Assembly: GCF_026339735.1 (NCBI RefSeq)
Contig: NZ_JAPEQG010000001.1
Span: 1,116,001 to 1,180,000, forward strand
Source: Streptomyces sp. NBC_01669
Lineage (GTDB): Bacteria; Actinomycetota; Actinomycetes; Streptomycetales; Streptomycetaceae
Direction: 5' to 3'
DNA length: 64,000 bases
Positions 26,901 through 34,641 of the stretch are shown here, piece after piece (the stretch's first letter is position 1; each line of letters begins with the position of its first letter). The position numbers and the translations under genes are program-made. The notes below the pieces were generated by a model, which was not told the origin of the DNA, searched no databases, and worked only from the letters and a program-made list of their open reading frames with translations.

Positions 26901-27353
26901 GGTCCGTGTGACGTCAAGTTCCTGCTGGCGCCGGTCGGGGAAACGCTGCCGCAGCGGCCGGAGGGACTTGCCGAGCGGGAGCTGCCCGGCGCCGAGGGTA
27001 CTGCTGTCCGGGGCGCGGACTGCGACCGCCCGCGATAGGCCCGCGGGCGCCTGCGTGTCTTCGTCGGGACTGGGCTGCGCCGAGGCCAGGAGCGGGCGCG
27101 CAGATCGCTTCCCCGTGGACTCCGCAGCGGTCGGCTCTGGTGCGGGCTCTGCGGTCTCGGCCGCCGGCACTGTCGGCCCGTCGTGGTGGGTCTCGCCGTG
27201 CCGCTCCGAGGTCGCCGCGGCCGCGCCGGCGGAGCGCGCCAGGGGCCCGGAGTCTCGGGGCAGCTTCCCGGCGAGCCACATGGCATCGAGGAGTTCCTCG
27301 TGGGAGAGCTCCACCCCGTTCTCGGCAAGGGCCTTCATCACGCGCAAGATCAC
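23931..27353 (-). CDS. SAV2336-type vWA-like / pseudokinase / TPR protein of a VMAP-like conflict system
   Basis: A 1140-aa protein, start GTG 27353 four bases after the moxR stop. Residues 1-25 form a small helical region. A SAV2336-type domain follows at about 135-520, with a vWA-like first strand LSLALVVDDGVSMVLWQRLA. A protein-kinase fold at about 590-860 keeps SDVYAVGALLLAFLSGRW, but the catalytic loop reads GLVHGSLSPLAVLV (HRD lost) and the DFG site LVGWATA, so it is a pseudokinase. The last about 250 residues are TPR repeats (LSNLSVRLGEAGRAGESLDA, LNNLSNRLAEAGRHREAIQA). SAV2336-domain proteins are described as partners of MoxR ATPases in ternary conflict systems. It is the last gene of its operon. 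Confidence 0.8.
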   Translation of the reverse strand: MILRVMKALAENGVELSHEELLDAMWLAGKLPRDSGPLARSAGAAAATSERHGETHHDGPTVPAAETAEPAPEPTAAESTGKRSARPLLASAQPSPDEDTQAPAGLSRAVAVRAPDSSTLGAGQLPLGKSLRPLRQRFPDRRQQELDVTRTVAAIAETGVPETVTRAVRTRWLSLALVVDDGVSMVLWQRLAADVRALMERAGAFRDVRVYGLDTHSGTPSLRTSPYCNRGRVLRPEALCDPTGNTLVLVVSDGVGEAWRDGGMRQVTDRWGGCGPTAIIQALPFRLWASTGISARHWQVTTHRRGGPTRAWHVTDPDLPPDLVRFDSVPVPVLAPTSAAVADWAWLISSPGCTALLPLWEASRSGSSRTVADVRNGDTVEEVLRFREAASADAYRLAAHVAAVAPATPPVMRLVQGALGPPTDIGHLMEVFLGGLMHELDYDGADRLPHHRRFDFTDDARQVLLSAVSPRELLRTAEAVTRRIEVAVGRAPVFPAWVGHPDGSAVIDDTARSFGWLREQVLTRLGIPSADGGPVAPVPERPSGIPRGEIGASAGTKGSAAAESDEAYDDTPGGAPPVGWIELLPEDPVRLGRFRLRARSAHGWPHLTMYLAEAEDGTGATVRAPVMLHTRDPGTARDLVRTEAECLTRMQGTHAPALLGVAALTTGELPWVAASCVHRRADAPSSPPAPNLRAVLDEHGGTVPKELLLAIGLGLTEAVALAHSRGLVHGSLSPLAVLVTDRDVRLVGWATATIDGVDSAHRDVLPLSDTYLEADDDGRSHTPQSDVYAVGALLLAFLSGRWSDPRADNSGHGPLSNPGIGAVLLRTLWRCLEHDPARRPSAAALAEAFALASGGPTADRVVEEVLAEDVRRVRDLAGRDIGIYGLEFARLLLTFSNQLASQGEREESLAAARESVDVYRELLSVGGISVSFSSGLAEALSNLSVRLGEAGRAGESLDAVSEAETLYRELRRGDFGVFGTGHSMTLNNLSNRLAEAGRHREAIQAIEEAVLIGRRRAELGSPAGGGDLARSLTNLGSRLGDLGRHAEARTAVAEATQIYGALTPNEARRVWTDHAKCLINFAVLLGDEGRYDDALRVIDASFAVLDEYGGGRARAAFEIQEWSRRIKSWMEGLAARAPGQ

Positions 27354-27357
27354 GGCG

Positions 27358-28365
27358 TCACACGGCTCCGCCGAGACGGTGTAGGACGCCTTGGAGGAGT
27401 GAAGCCGCGTCGAGGTTCACGCCGCCCTTGCGGAGGAAGACGGCGTTGAGCAGCTGATCGGTGGCCAGTTCGCCCTCGGTACGGCGTTCGAGGAACTCCC
27501 GCAGCAGGTCGTCCGTGTCCTCCAGGGCGTCGGGGCCGAGGTGCGCGGCGACGATGTCCCGAAGCCGCCGCTCGTTGGGCGGGGGGAGATCGAGGCGAAC
27601 GCAGCGCCGCAGGAAGGCGGGCGGGAATTCCCGTTCGCCGTTGCTGGTGATGACTACAACCGGGAACTCACGGCAGCGGACGCGGCCGCGCGTGACCGGG
27701 GCGGTCTCATCCAGGTCGTCGGTTCGAACGTGTACCGGTTCGTGGCTCGCGGGCAGCCGGGTGAGTTCGGAGATGACGAACTCACCCTCCTCGAAGACGG
27801 TCAGCAGGTCGTTGGGTAGGTCGACGTCACCCTTGTCCAGCTCGTCGATGAGCAGCACGCGGGGGCGCTCCCGGGGCACAAGCGCGTTGCCCAGAGGGCC
27901 GAGCCGGATGTACTGGCCGATGTCCGGTTCGGTGCCGTCCGCGTCGCGCCGCAGGGTCGCCTCGCGCAGTCGGCCGACGGCGTCGTAGTGGTAAAGGGCG
28001 TCCTGAAGAGTTGATCGGCTGTTCACCGGCCACTGCAGGACATGATCGAGCACGAGTTCGTGAGCGATGGCGTGGGCCAGCGAGGACTTGCCCGTACCGG
28101 GCTGCCCAGTCACCAGGAGGGGCCGGCGCAGGTGGAGTGCCGCGTTCACCACCTCCACTTGGTCGGGACCGATGAGGTAGGGCCGTGGGTATGGAACCTT
28201 GTCACCGGTCACGGTCTCGTGCCGGTCGAACCGGCGCCACGGGGGTGCCGCAGGGAACGGCACCTCACGACGCTCGCCGTCTCCGCGGAACAGCCACCAG
28301 TCGGCGCCGCCGTTGGAGGATGAAGGCCGAGAGCTTGTCCCGGCCAGGGGCTCTGAGGTGGTCAT
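27358..28365 (-). CDS. MoxR-type AAA+ ATPase
   Basis: A 335-aa AAA+ protein. Walker A is LLVTGQPGTGKSSLAHAIAH, Walker B RVLLIDELDKGDVDLPNDLL; sensor 1 is VVVITSNGEREFPPAFLRRC with the arginine finger RRC. This is the MoxR subgroup found in VMAP/SAV2336 systems, where it remodels or gates the effector. ATG 28365 overlaps the stop of the protease gene (ATGA); an earlier in-frame ATG at 28386 is less likely. Tight coupling to both neighbours supports a stoichiometric complex. Confidence 0.88.
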   Translation of the reverse strand: MTTSEPLAGTSSRPSSSNGGADWWLFRGDGERREVPFPAAPPWRRFDRHETVTGDKVPYPRPYLIGPDQVEVVNAALHLRRPLLVTGQPGTGKSSLAHAIAHELVLDHVLQWPVNSRSTLQDALYHYDAVGRLREATLRRDADGTEPDIGQYIRLGPLGNALVPRERPRVLLIDELDKGDVDLPNDLLTVFEEGEFVISELTRLPASHEPVHVRTDDLDETAPVTRGRVRCREFPVVVITSNGEREFPPAFLRRCVRLDLPPPNERRLRDIVAAHLGPDALEDTDDLLREFLERRTEGELATDQLLNAVFLRKGGVNLDAASLLQGVLHRLGGAV

Positions 28366-30524
28366 GACGCGTGCGATCCTCTCCAAGGGTGCCTCAGTTG
28401 AAGCGACTCAGTCCGCGGGAGACGGCCTTCTGGTTCCCACACGAGGGAGGGCCGTGCCCGCCGCTCCGCCGGGCAAGCCGCCGAGTCGCTCCGGAAGCCC
28501 CGGACCCGCTCGGGAAGTCCCTCCAGGTCACCGGCGGGAGCCAGGTGCTCCAGTCTCCCTGCGTCCTCGTAGCCAATGGCCTCACGGTCCCACAGCACGA
28601 CCGGGACGCCCAGGACGAGACATTTCAGCAACCAGGACCGACGCTCGTTGGCAGAGCCGTGCAGGACCACCCGCGCGGTATCACGATGCTTGGTCTTCAG
28701 CAGATTCACGAGCTGCCTGGCGTCGCCCGACGTCCGGCCGGTGACGAGCACCGACGCGCGTCCGTTCTTCCACCGGCGCTCCTGGTCGCCTTCGCGTTCC
28801 GGTCTTTGGTCACTGAGTTCCGGGCAGCTCAGGGAGACGCGGTAGTCTGCTCCGATCGGCCACGCCGGAAGGATGTCGTCGAGCGCTCCGGGCTCCCATT
28901 CGTCGACGGCCAAGTCGAGCCCCGCCCGGTCGACCACAACGCTCACCCACGGCACATGGTCGCCTTGCCCCGGCTCCTGGGCCGCGGCGAAGACCGCCTC
29001 GCTCAGGGTGCTCGCCGCCTCCCGCGGGGTCTTGGGCTCCGACTCCGCCTCCTTGAGCACACGGTACGACCCGTCGTCGCGGACGAGCAGAATCCGGACC
29101 CGGTACCGGTCGTCTCCCGCGGCGGGGTCGTGTGCCAACTCCATCACGATCCGTGACACCGGCGACGCTGCGCGCTTCGCCCACTGGGCGGCGTCTGCAC
29201 GCCGCTCGCCCAAGGCCCCGGCGTGGATACCGAGCCGCCGGGCGGTCTTCCCCGCCCACGCGCGCAGGTCGTCGCCCAGCCCGTCGCCCGCGGCCGCCGC
29301 CACGTACTCGACGAGCCGCAGTAGCGCTGGCACCGGCGGGGCGTCCTCGGGACCGCTCACACCGTCGGACAGATCCTCCAAGCCCTCCACCACGCCACAG
29401 ACGTCGTCCTCGCCGAGCTGCGGACGGGTAAGAATCTCCGGAAGTACGACGTACCGCAGCGCCTCACCGGCTGTTCGGGACAGCAGCCCCGGCTGCTTCT
29501 CGCAGACCCGGCACAGCAGGCCGATCAGAGCGTCATACTCCATCACGGAGAGCAGTGACCCGCAGTCGAGTGCCCTGGCCCACGAGAACAGATGAGTCAG
29601 AGCGGTGCGGGCCGTTCCCTGCGCGCCACTCGCGAGGGCTTCGCCGAGCGACGCGAGCGCCCGGGGATGCGCCATGAGGAGGGCCACAAGGTCGGCAGCA
29701 GAGGGCTCATAGCCCTGAGCCTCGTAGCCGAGTTCGCGCGCCAGGGTTCGGGCGTGATCGACTCGGACGCCGGGATGCGAGAACAACGGCGCAAGCAGTG
29801 TCTCCAGTTCGCGCTCCGTAGGCGTGCGCTCGGCTGCGGGCCCGGCCACGGGCAGGGGCGCACCGGTCACACTCAGCTCGGGAGACCGACCGGTTTGCTT
29901 CTCAACGTGGGACACGAACCCGCCGTCCCCGGCGAAGGAAGATACCGGCAGGGCGATCAGCCGACGGGCTCCGTAGGCATGGACCTCCTCGGTCACGACG
30001 CCGACCAGGTAACCACCGCAGAAGATCGCCGTGCCCGAGGCCCCGCCCCAGGCGTTCCCGCCGTCGGTACGGGCGGTGGGGGCCGGTACCTGGTCGAGGA
30101 CATAACGGTTCTTGCCTCCGGAGAGAACAGGCAGGACACCGCGAAGGTGCTCCGGCTCCCGGGTCTCCCCTTTGGCGGCCCAGGGATAGCCGAGGCCCTG
30201 GTACGGCAGCGGTGCGGTGCCCGCAGGGCAGCCCCAGCGGACGGAGCTGGGCGGATCGATCTTGCGGTCGATGCGCAGTAGCGCAACGTCCAGTCCGTCC
30301 GGGTGGGTCCAGAGCAGCTCCGCGTCCACACGCGTCGTTTCGCCGTCGAGGGGGTGGCCTACGCGTACGGTGATTACCGGCCACAGCGTTCCCTTGTCGC
30401 GGTCCTCCAGCACATGGCGGGCGGTCAGCACGAGCTGCGGGGCGATCAGATAGCCAGAACCGATGGTTAAGCGCCCCTCACCGGTGCCCCCGCTGCGGAT
30501 CAGCGCCAGTCTGCGGCGGTCCAC
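28362..30524 (-). CDS. Trypsin-like serine protease with VMAP-like C-terminal region
   Basis: A 720-aa protein. The N-terminal about 210 residues are a chymotrypsin-fold protease: VLTARHVLEDRDKG (His), THPDGLDVALLRIDR (Asp) and NAWGGASGTAIFCGG (Ser in an ASGT nucleophile loop). No signal peptide is visible, so it acts in the cytoplasm. A helical middle part (about 240-440) and a C-terminal part with RIVMELAHDPAAGDDRYRVR and a late Rossmann-like segment resemble the VMAP-M/VMAP-C arrangement. Start GTG 30524 follows GAGGAG, one base after the upstream stop. It is the likely effector, released or activated through the MoxR/SAV2336 partners. Confidence 0.8.
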   Translation of the reverse strand: MDRRRLALIRSGGTGEGRLTIGSGYLIAPQLVLTARHVLEDRDKGTLWPVITVRVGHPLDGETTRVDAELLWTHPDGLDVALLRIDRKIDPPSSVRWGCPAGTAPLPYQGLGYPWAAKGETREPEHLRGVLPVLSGGKNRYVLDQVPAPTARTDGGNAWGGASGTAIFCGGYLVGVVTEEVHAYGARRLIALPVSSFAGDGGFVSHVEKQTGRSPELSVTGAPLPVAGPAAERTPTERELETLLAPLFSHPGVRVDHARTLARELGYEAQGYEPSAADLVALLMAHPRALASLGEALASGAQGTARTALTHLFSWARALDCGSLLSVMEYDALIGLLCRVCEKQPGLLSRTAGEALRYVVLPEILTRPQLGEDDVCGVVEGLEDLSDGVSGPEDAPPVPALLRLVEYVAAAAGDGLGDDLRAWAGKTARRLGIHAGALGERRADAAQWAKRAASPVSRIVMELAHDPAAGDDRYRVRILLVRDDGSYRVLKEAESEPKTPREAASTLSEAVFAAAQEPGQGDHVPWVSVVVDRAGLDLAVDEWEPGALDDILPAWPIGADYRVSLSCPELSDQRPEREGDQERRWKNGRASVLVTGRTSGDARQLVNLLKTKHRDTARVVLHGSANERRSWLLKCLVLGVPVVLWDREAIGYEDAGRLEHLAPAGDLEGLPERVRGFRSDSAACPAERRARPSLVWEPEGRLPRTESLQLRHPWRGSHAS

Positions 30525-30525
30525 G

Positions 30526-30840
30526 TCACTCCTCGTCCAGCGACCCGAACTCGTCGTCGCCGATATCGGGGCGCGCGCCCCCGAGAGCCCGGTCCTTGAC
30601 CGAAAGCTTCAGCACCAGCTTGTGGGTACGGACGGTGGCTTGCTCGCCCCCCGCGCCAACGACAACCACGCCGAAGGAAAGCTTGCCCTCTCCCTTGGCA
30701 GACTTGCGCAGTTCGAGCTGCAGCTCGAGCTCCGCCTCTTCGACGCCGAAGGCGAACTGCTGGTTGGCGCCCAGCCGCTGCGCCTCGTACAGCTCCTGCC
30801 GCAGCTCCTCGATGGCTGCGGCCAGACCGATAGTCGACAC
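30526..30840 (-). CDS. Trypsin-co-occurring domain 2 (Trypco2)-like protein
   Basis: A 104-aa protein, GTG 30840 preceded by a G-rich ribosome-binding site. The sequence LAAAIEELRQELYEAQRLGA, VEEAELELQLELRKSAKGEG and LSFGVVVVGAGGEQA, ending in an acidic DDEFGSLDEE, matches the short Trypco2 family. Members are encoded next to trypsin-like proteases in these conflict operons and are thought to be regulators or chaperone-like inhibitors. First gene of the four-gene operon; 1 base separates it from the protease gene. Confidence 0.78.
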   Translation of the reverse strand: MSTIGLAAAIEELRQELYEAQRLGANQQFAFGVEEAELELQLELRKSAKGEGKLSFGVVVVGAGGEQATVRTHKLVLKLSVKDRALGGARPDIGDDEFGSLDEE

Positions 30841-30964
30841 CTTCGCCCCTCCCCCGGTTCAAGACACTCAGAAAACACTAGGTCCGCCGGTACGGTACAA
30901 CGCTCGCGAGACACTTCGAACCTCGTTCATGGACAATAACTTGAGGAAGGAGCCCTCCACTGGC

Positions 30965-32533
30965 ATGCCACCGCCCGACAAGAAGTCCACCGAGCAGGAG
31001 GAAACCTTGAGCGCCTCCACCCGCGAGGAGATCCAGGCGATCCTATGGAAGGCGACCGACAAGCTGCGCGGCTCCGTCGGCCCCGCCCAGTACAAGGAAT
31101 TCGTGCTCGGGCTGATCTTCCTGAAGTACGTCTCCGACGCGTTCGACGAGCACCGGAACAAACTCGCCAAGGCGCTTGCCGAGGACGGCGTCCCGGACGA
31201 CCGGATCAGCGACTTCCTGGAGGACTGCGACGAGTACACCAGCGCCCACGTCTTCTGGGTGCCGGAAGCCGCCCGCTGGTCGTGGATCGTCGCGAACGCC
31301 AAGAGCCAGGGGGTGGGCAAACTCCTCGACGAGGCAATGGACGCGGTCATGCGAGGGAACGCGGCGCTGACCGGCGTCCTCCCTAAGATCTTCAACCGCG
31401 ACAACGTCGACCAGAAGCGTCTGGCTGAACTCGTCGACCTCGTCAGCGATGCCCGCTTTGGTAACAATGAGGAGAAGCTGGCGCAGGACGTGCTGGGCGA
31501 GGTGTACGAGTACTTCCTTGTCAACTTTGCACGGGCAGAGGGCAAACGGGGTGGTGAGTTCTACACGCCCCAGTCGGTAGTCCGGCTGATCGTGGAAATC
31601 CTCGAGCCGTACGAGGGGCGAGTGTACGACCCGGCATGTGGTTCGGGCGGCATGTTTGTGCAGGCCAGCAAGTTCATCGAGGCGCACCGGGGGCGCAGCC
31701 ACAAGACCGACATCGCGGTCTACGGCCAGGAGTCGAACGAGCGCACGTGGCGACTGGGCAGGATGAACCTCGCCGTCCACGGCATCGACGGCAATCTGGG
31801 GCCTCGTTGGGGCGACACCTTCGCCGACGACAAGCACCCTGACCTCAAGGCCGACTTCGTAATGGCCAACCCACCGTTCAACATCAAAAACTGGGCGCGG
31901 GACGAGGGTGACGCCCGCTGGCGGTACGGGATCCCTCCAAGGAACAACGCCAACTTCGCGTGGCTCCAGCACGCCGTCTCGAAACTGTCCGACCGCGGGA
32001 CGGCTGCCGTCGTCCTCGCCAACGGCTCACACTCCTCGCCCAGGATCGAGGCTGAGATCCGCCAGGCGATGGTGGAAGCTGACCTGGTCGCCTGCATGAT
32101 TGCCTTGCCGCCCCAACTCTTCCGGACGACCCAGATCCCGGCCTCCGTGTGGTTCCTGACCAAAGACAAGTCCCCTCAGGGCGCGACACGCCTGGACGAC
32201 CGACGCGACACAACCCTTTTCATCGACGCCCGCGGAATGGGCGAGATGGTTGACCGGACCGAGCGGAATCTGACAGAAACTGACCTCGCAAAAATCGCCA
32301 GCACGTACCACGCCTGGCGAGGCACGGCATCAGCACGGGAAGCAAACCTGGCCTACCAAGACGAGTCCGGCTTCTGCTTCTCGGCGGACATAGCGACTGT
32401 GCGCGAGCATGAATACACATTGGCCCCGGCGCGTTATGTCGGCGTCGGCTCTCCGGGGGCCCTGGATCCGCCAGCGGTCCCGCGGAGCGGGCCCGCCAGC
32501 CTGATGAAGGACCTGTACGCCATCTTCGACTGA
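30965..32533 (+). CDS. hsdM: Type I restriction-modification DNA methyltransferase subunit HsdM, solitary and slightly truncated
   Basis: About 522 aa, divergent from the trypsin operon. The N-terminal HsdM_N helix bundle (STREEIQAILWKATDKLRGS) is followed by the N6-adenine methylase domain with DPACGSGGMFVQASKF (SAM site) and FVMANPPFNIKNWARDEGD (NPPF catalytic motif), and FARAEGKRGGEFYTPQSVVR. The protein stops at SLMKDLYAIFD, just where family members continue into a final helix of about 20 residues. The next 25 bases lead into direct repeat copy 2. No hsdS or hsdR is seen, so target specificity and function are unclear. Start may be ATG 30965 (AAGGAG upstream) or 30929. Confidence 0.87.
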   Translation: MPPPDKKSTEQEETLSASTREEIQAILWKATDKLRGSVGPAQYKEFVLGLIFLKYVSDAFDEHRNKLAKALAEDGVPDDRISDFLEDCDEYTSAHVFWVPEAARWSWIVANAKSQGVGKLLDEAMDAVMRGNAALTGVLPKIFNRDNVDQKRLAELVDLVSDARFGNNEEKLAQDVLGEVYEYFLVNFARAEGKRGGEFYTPQSVVRLIVEILEPYEGRVYDPACGSGGMFVQASKFIEAHRGRSHKTDIAVYGQESNERTWRLGRMNLAVHGIDGNLGPRWGDTFADDKHPDLKADFVMANPPFNIKNWARDEGDARWRYGIPPRNNANFAWLQHAVSKLSDRGTAAVVLANGSHSSPRIEAEIRQAMVEADLVACMIALPPQLFRTTQIPASVWFLTKDKSPQGATRLDDRRDTTLFIDARGMGEMVDRTERNLTETDLAKIASTYHAWRGTASAREANLAYQDESGFCFSADIATVREHEYTLAPARYVGVGSPGALDPPAVPRSGPASLMKDLYAIFD

Positions 32534-32557
32534 GAACCGCCAGCGAGAGCCCCGGCA

Positions 32558-32591
32558 TCGCGCACACCGTGTGGTCCCCAACTGGTCCCCA
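32558..32591. repeat. 34-bp direct repeat, copy 2
   Basis: Identical copy of 23468-23501. It begins 24 bases after the hsdM stop, so the event that created this boundary probably also cost hsdM its last helix. To its right the sequence up to 32807 has no recognisable gene. Confidence 0.9.
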
Positions 32592-32807
32592 AGCCGCCCC
32601 CATGGAGCCCTGCAACGCCACCCCGACCTCGCCGCGCGCTCGCAAGCCTGAGACCACCGCTCCTCCGACCACTCGCTCACTGCAAAGCAGCCGCGACTTC
32701 GAACTGCCTCATCCACCGGGTCCTCTTCCTCCGGTGCCGTAACGCAGCACGTCTGGCCGTCCCAATCGTGGGTGGGGGAAGCCCGCCGATGAGAGAACCC
32801 GTCCCTC

Positions 32808-33010
32808 GTGATCATCGACACCCAGTCCATGCGTGCGGCCGCCGGTGTCCCGAGGACCACGACCGGACTGGACGTCAACAAGAAAGTGTCGGGCGCCGAG
32901 CGCGGGCTAGCCGAGGATCTCCTGGGCCTGGCCATCGGCGTGGTCGTCCTGCCGGCTTCCGTCCACGACAACACCGCCGGCATCGCCCCGCTCGACCAGG
33001 CCGTCGAGAC
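32808..33010 (+). pseudogene. IS5-family transposase, internal fragment
   Basis: Reads IIDTQSMRAAAGVPRTTTGL then DVNKKVSGAERGLAEDLLGL and VVVLPASVHDNTAG, the segment around the first catalytic Asp and the following strand of an IS5-group DDE transposase. It lacks both the N-terminal domain and the later catalytic residues. A matching N-terminal fragment of the same type lies at 39735-39944, in the same orientation. Confidence 0.75.
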
Positions 33011-33015
33011 GCCCC

Positions 33016-33234
33016 GACCTGCCCCAGACCGAGACGAGCACCGCCTACCACGCCATCGTGAACACCTTCAACCAGCACCCGGACCAGGCATTCCGGGCCC
33101 GGGAACTGCACGAACTCCCCGACATGCCCACCGACGAAGCGGCAGTCAACATCACCCGAAGCCGCCTTGTACGCCTCCTCCGCCAAGGCTTCCTCACCCA
33201 ACCCGGACGAGGCCGCTACCAGAAACAGACATAA
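33016..33234 (+). pseudogene. Winged-helix remnant
   Basis: An open stretch of 72 codons without a plausible start. It reads YHAIVNTFNQHPDQAFRARE then LHELPDMPTDEAAVNITRSR and LVRLLRQGFLTQPGRGRYQK. This looks like a compact winged helix (helices, then QGFLTQPGRGRYQK as wing) common in Streptomyces near transposon scars. It is fused to the end of the IS5 fragment in another frame. Role unknown. Confidence 0.45.
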
Positions 33235-33271
33235 CGTCCACTGAGATACCCGTCTGCCGGCGGAGCCTGGC

Positions 33272-34354
33272 TCACTGGTCCCAGTTCTCGTCACCGACGG
33301 CATGAGCGGCGAAGTCGCGGATGGCGTCTTCGACTTCGATCTGGTGTTCTCGGTCGAGCTTGCGGAAGTTGGCCTCGAACTCGTCCTCCGGCATCGCCTC
33401 AAGGCTGGTGGACAGGGTGACGACTAGCTGTTCCTGCTCATCGAAGCTCAGTTCTTCCGTAGCCAGATGCCCAACTCGTGGATGGTCGTGCTGCTCATGG
33501 ACAGATCCCCGGAGTGTCACGCCGCCCTCTTCGTCGTCCAGCGCCGCGTGCAGCACGCTCATCAGTGCGCGCTCGGCTGCCCGTTCCTCGTCCTCGTCCA
33601 CCTCCACACTCTCCCAACCCTCCGCGTAGCGCAGCACGTTGGTTAGCGTCTCGAGGTCGGCTTCGCCGCGCGGACCCTCGAATGGGGAGTGCAGGACGGT
33701 CGACAGTGCCCGGCGCGCCCAGCGCGCCACGGTGGCGGCGTCCCCCTCAGGCATCCACGGGTAGTACGGCATCCGCCCGATTTCGCCCAGCCTCTTCGTG
33801 AGCGCTGCATACTCCGAACCAGGTCGGAGGCCCGTCGCGCGGTCGAGCGCGTCGGCGAAGTCCGTGAGCAGCGTTAGGTCTGCCTCGGCGACCTCGAGGG
33901 TGGTCAGGTGCACCACGTTCCCGCCGTCGTAAGGACCCGTCAGTAGTAGCACATTGGGCGTGGGCGGGTACTCCTCCATGTGGCCGTCCGCGAACTCCTC
34001 CGTCCCCTCTGGCAGCGAGTCGCGTACCCGCCAGTACGCCTCAGTGACGTCCTCGATAGGCGCGCCAGGAACCGGAACCTGCCTTGACTCCCGGTACCCC
34101 GCCAGCACCCCCTCATGGTCCAGAACCATCTCCGCTCGAAGCCTCAAGAGGAGTCCGTCCAGTTCGAAGAAGCCAGCGAGGGCTTCCGCTACGAGAGGCA
34201 GCAGGACGCCGGCGGGGTGCTGCGGTTGCTGGCCGCCGGAGAGGGTGCGGTCGTTCGCCCGCATTGCCTCGGTGTACCGCGTACCCATGGCCTGGCTCTG
34301 CTGGCGGATCTCCCGTGTGCGCTTGCGCGACTTCCTGGGACGGCTCGTGGGCAT
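33272..34354 (-). CDS. Hypothetical acidic protein in the island
   Basis: A 360-aa soluble protein, start ATG 34354 after GGAG. The first about 25 residues are very basic (RPRKSRKRTREIRQQSQAMG); the rest is acidic and helical, with LDRATGLRPGSEYAALTKRL, MPYYPWMPEGDAATVARWAR and EELSFDEQEQLVVTLSTSLE. No catalytic motif or membrane segment is visible, and I do not recognise a family. It is convergent with the winged-helix remnant and divergent from the SMC-like operon. It may belong to that system or be an independent passenger. Confidence 0.55.
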   Translation of the reverse strand: MPTSRPRKSRKRTREIRQQSQAMGTRYTEAMRANDRTLSGGQQPQHPAGVLLPLVAEALAGFFELDGLLLRLRAEMVLDHEGVLAGYRESRQVPVPGAPIEDVTEAYWRVRDSLPEGTEEFADGHMEEYPPTPNVLLLTGPYDGGNVVHLTTLEVAEADLTLLTDFADALDRATGLRPGSEYAALTKRLGEIGRMPYYPWMPEGDAATVARWARRALSTVLHSPFEGPRGEADLETLTNVLRYAEGWESVEVDEDEERAAERALMSVLHAALDDEEGGVTLRGSVHEQHDHPRVGHLATEELSFDEQEQLVVTLSTSLEAMPEDEFEANFRKLDREHQIEVEDAIRDFAAHAVGDENWDQ

Positions 34355-34641
34355 GTCTGTCTCCATACAGCAGCGCGACCCACGCACACGCCGCTTTGAA
34401 GGCAGGCGAATTCCAATTGCACGATGCGTCGAAGGACGGCTTGGCCTACCAACGAGGCTCCGACGTGGGCGGAAGACCCCTTCAGCGGTCGGCGGTCGTG
34501 GCCGCCTGCACAGCAGCATACCGACCCGGCGGCAGCGGCACCAACGAACCCCAGACGCTTCCGCGCCAGAGCGGAGCGGTGCACAAATTCCCCTTGGTCA
34601 CCCCATGGTCAACTTTGTGTGCCGATGGCTACGCTGTGGCG

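Noticed and set aside
30965..32533. Complete type I restriction-modification system
   Set aside because: No hsdS or hsdR is found on either side.
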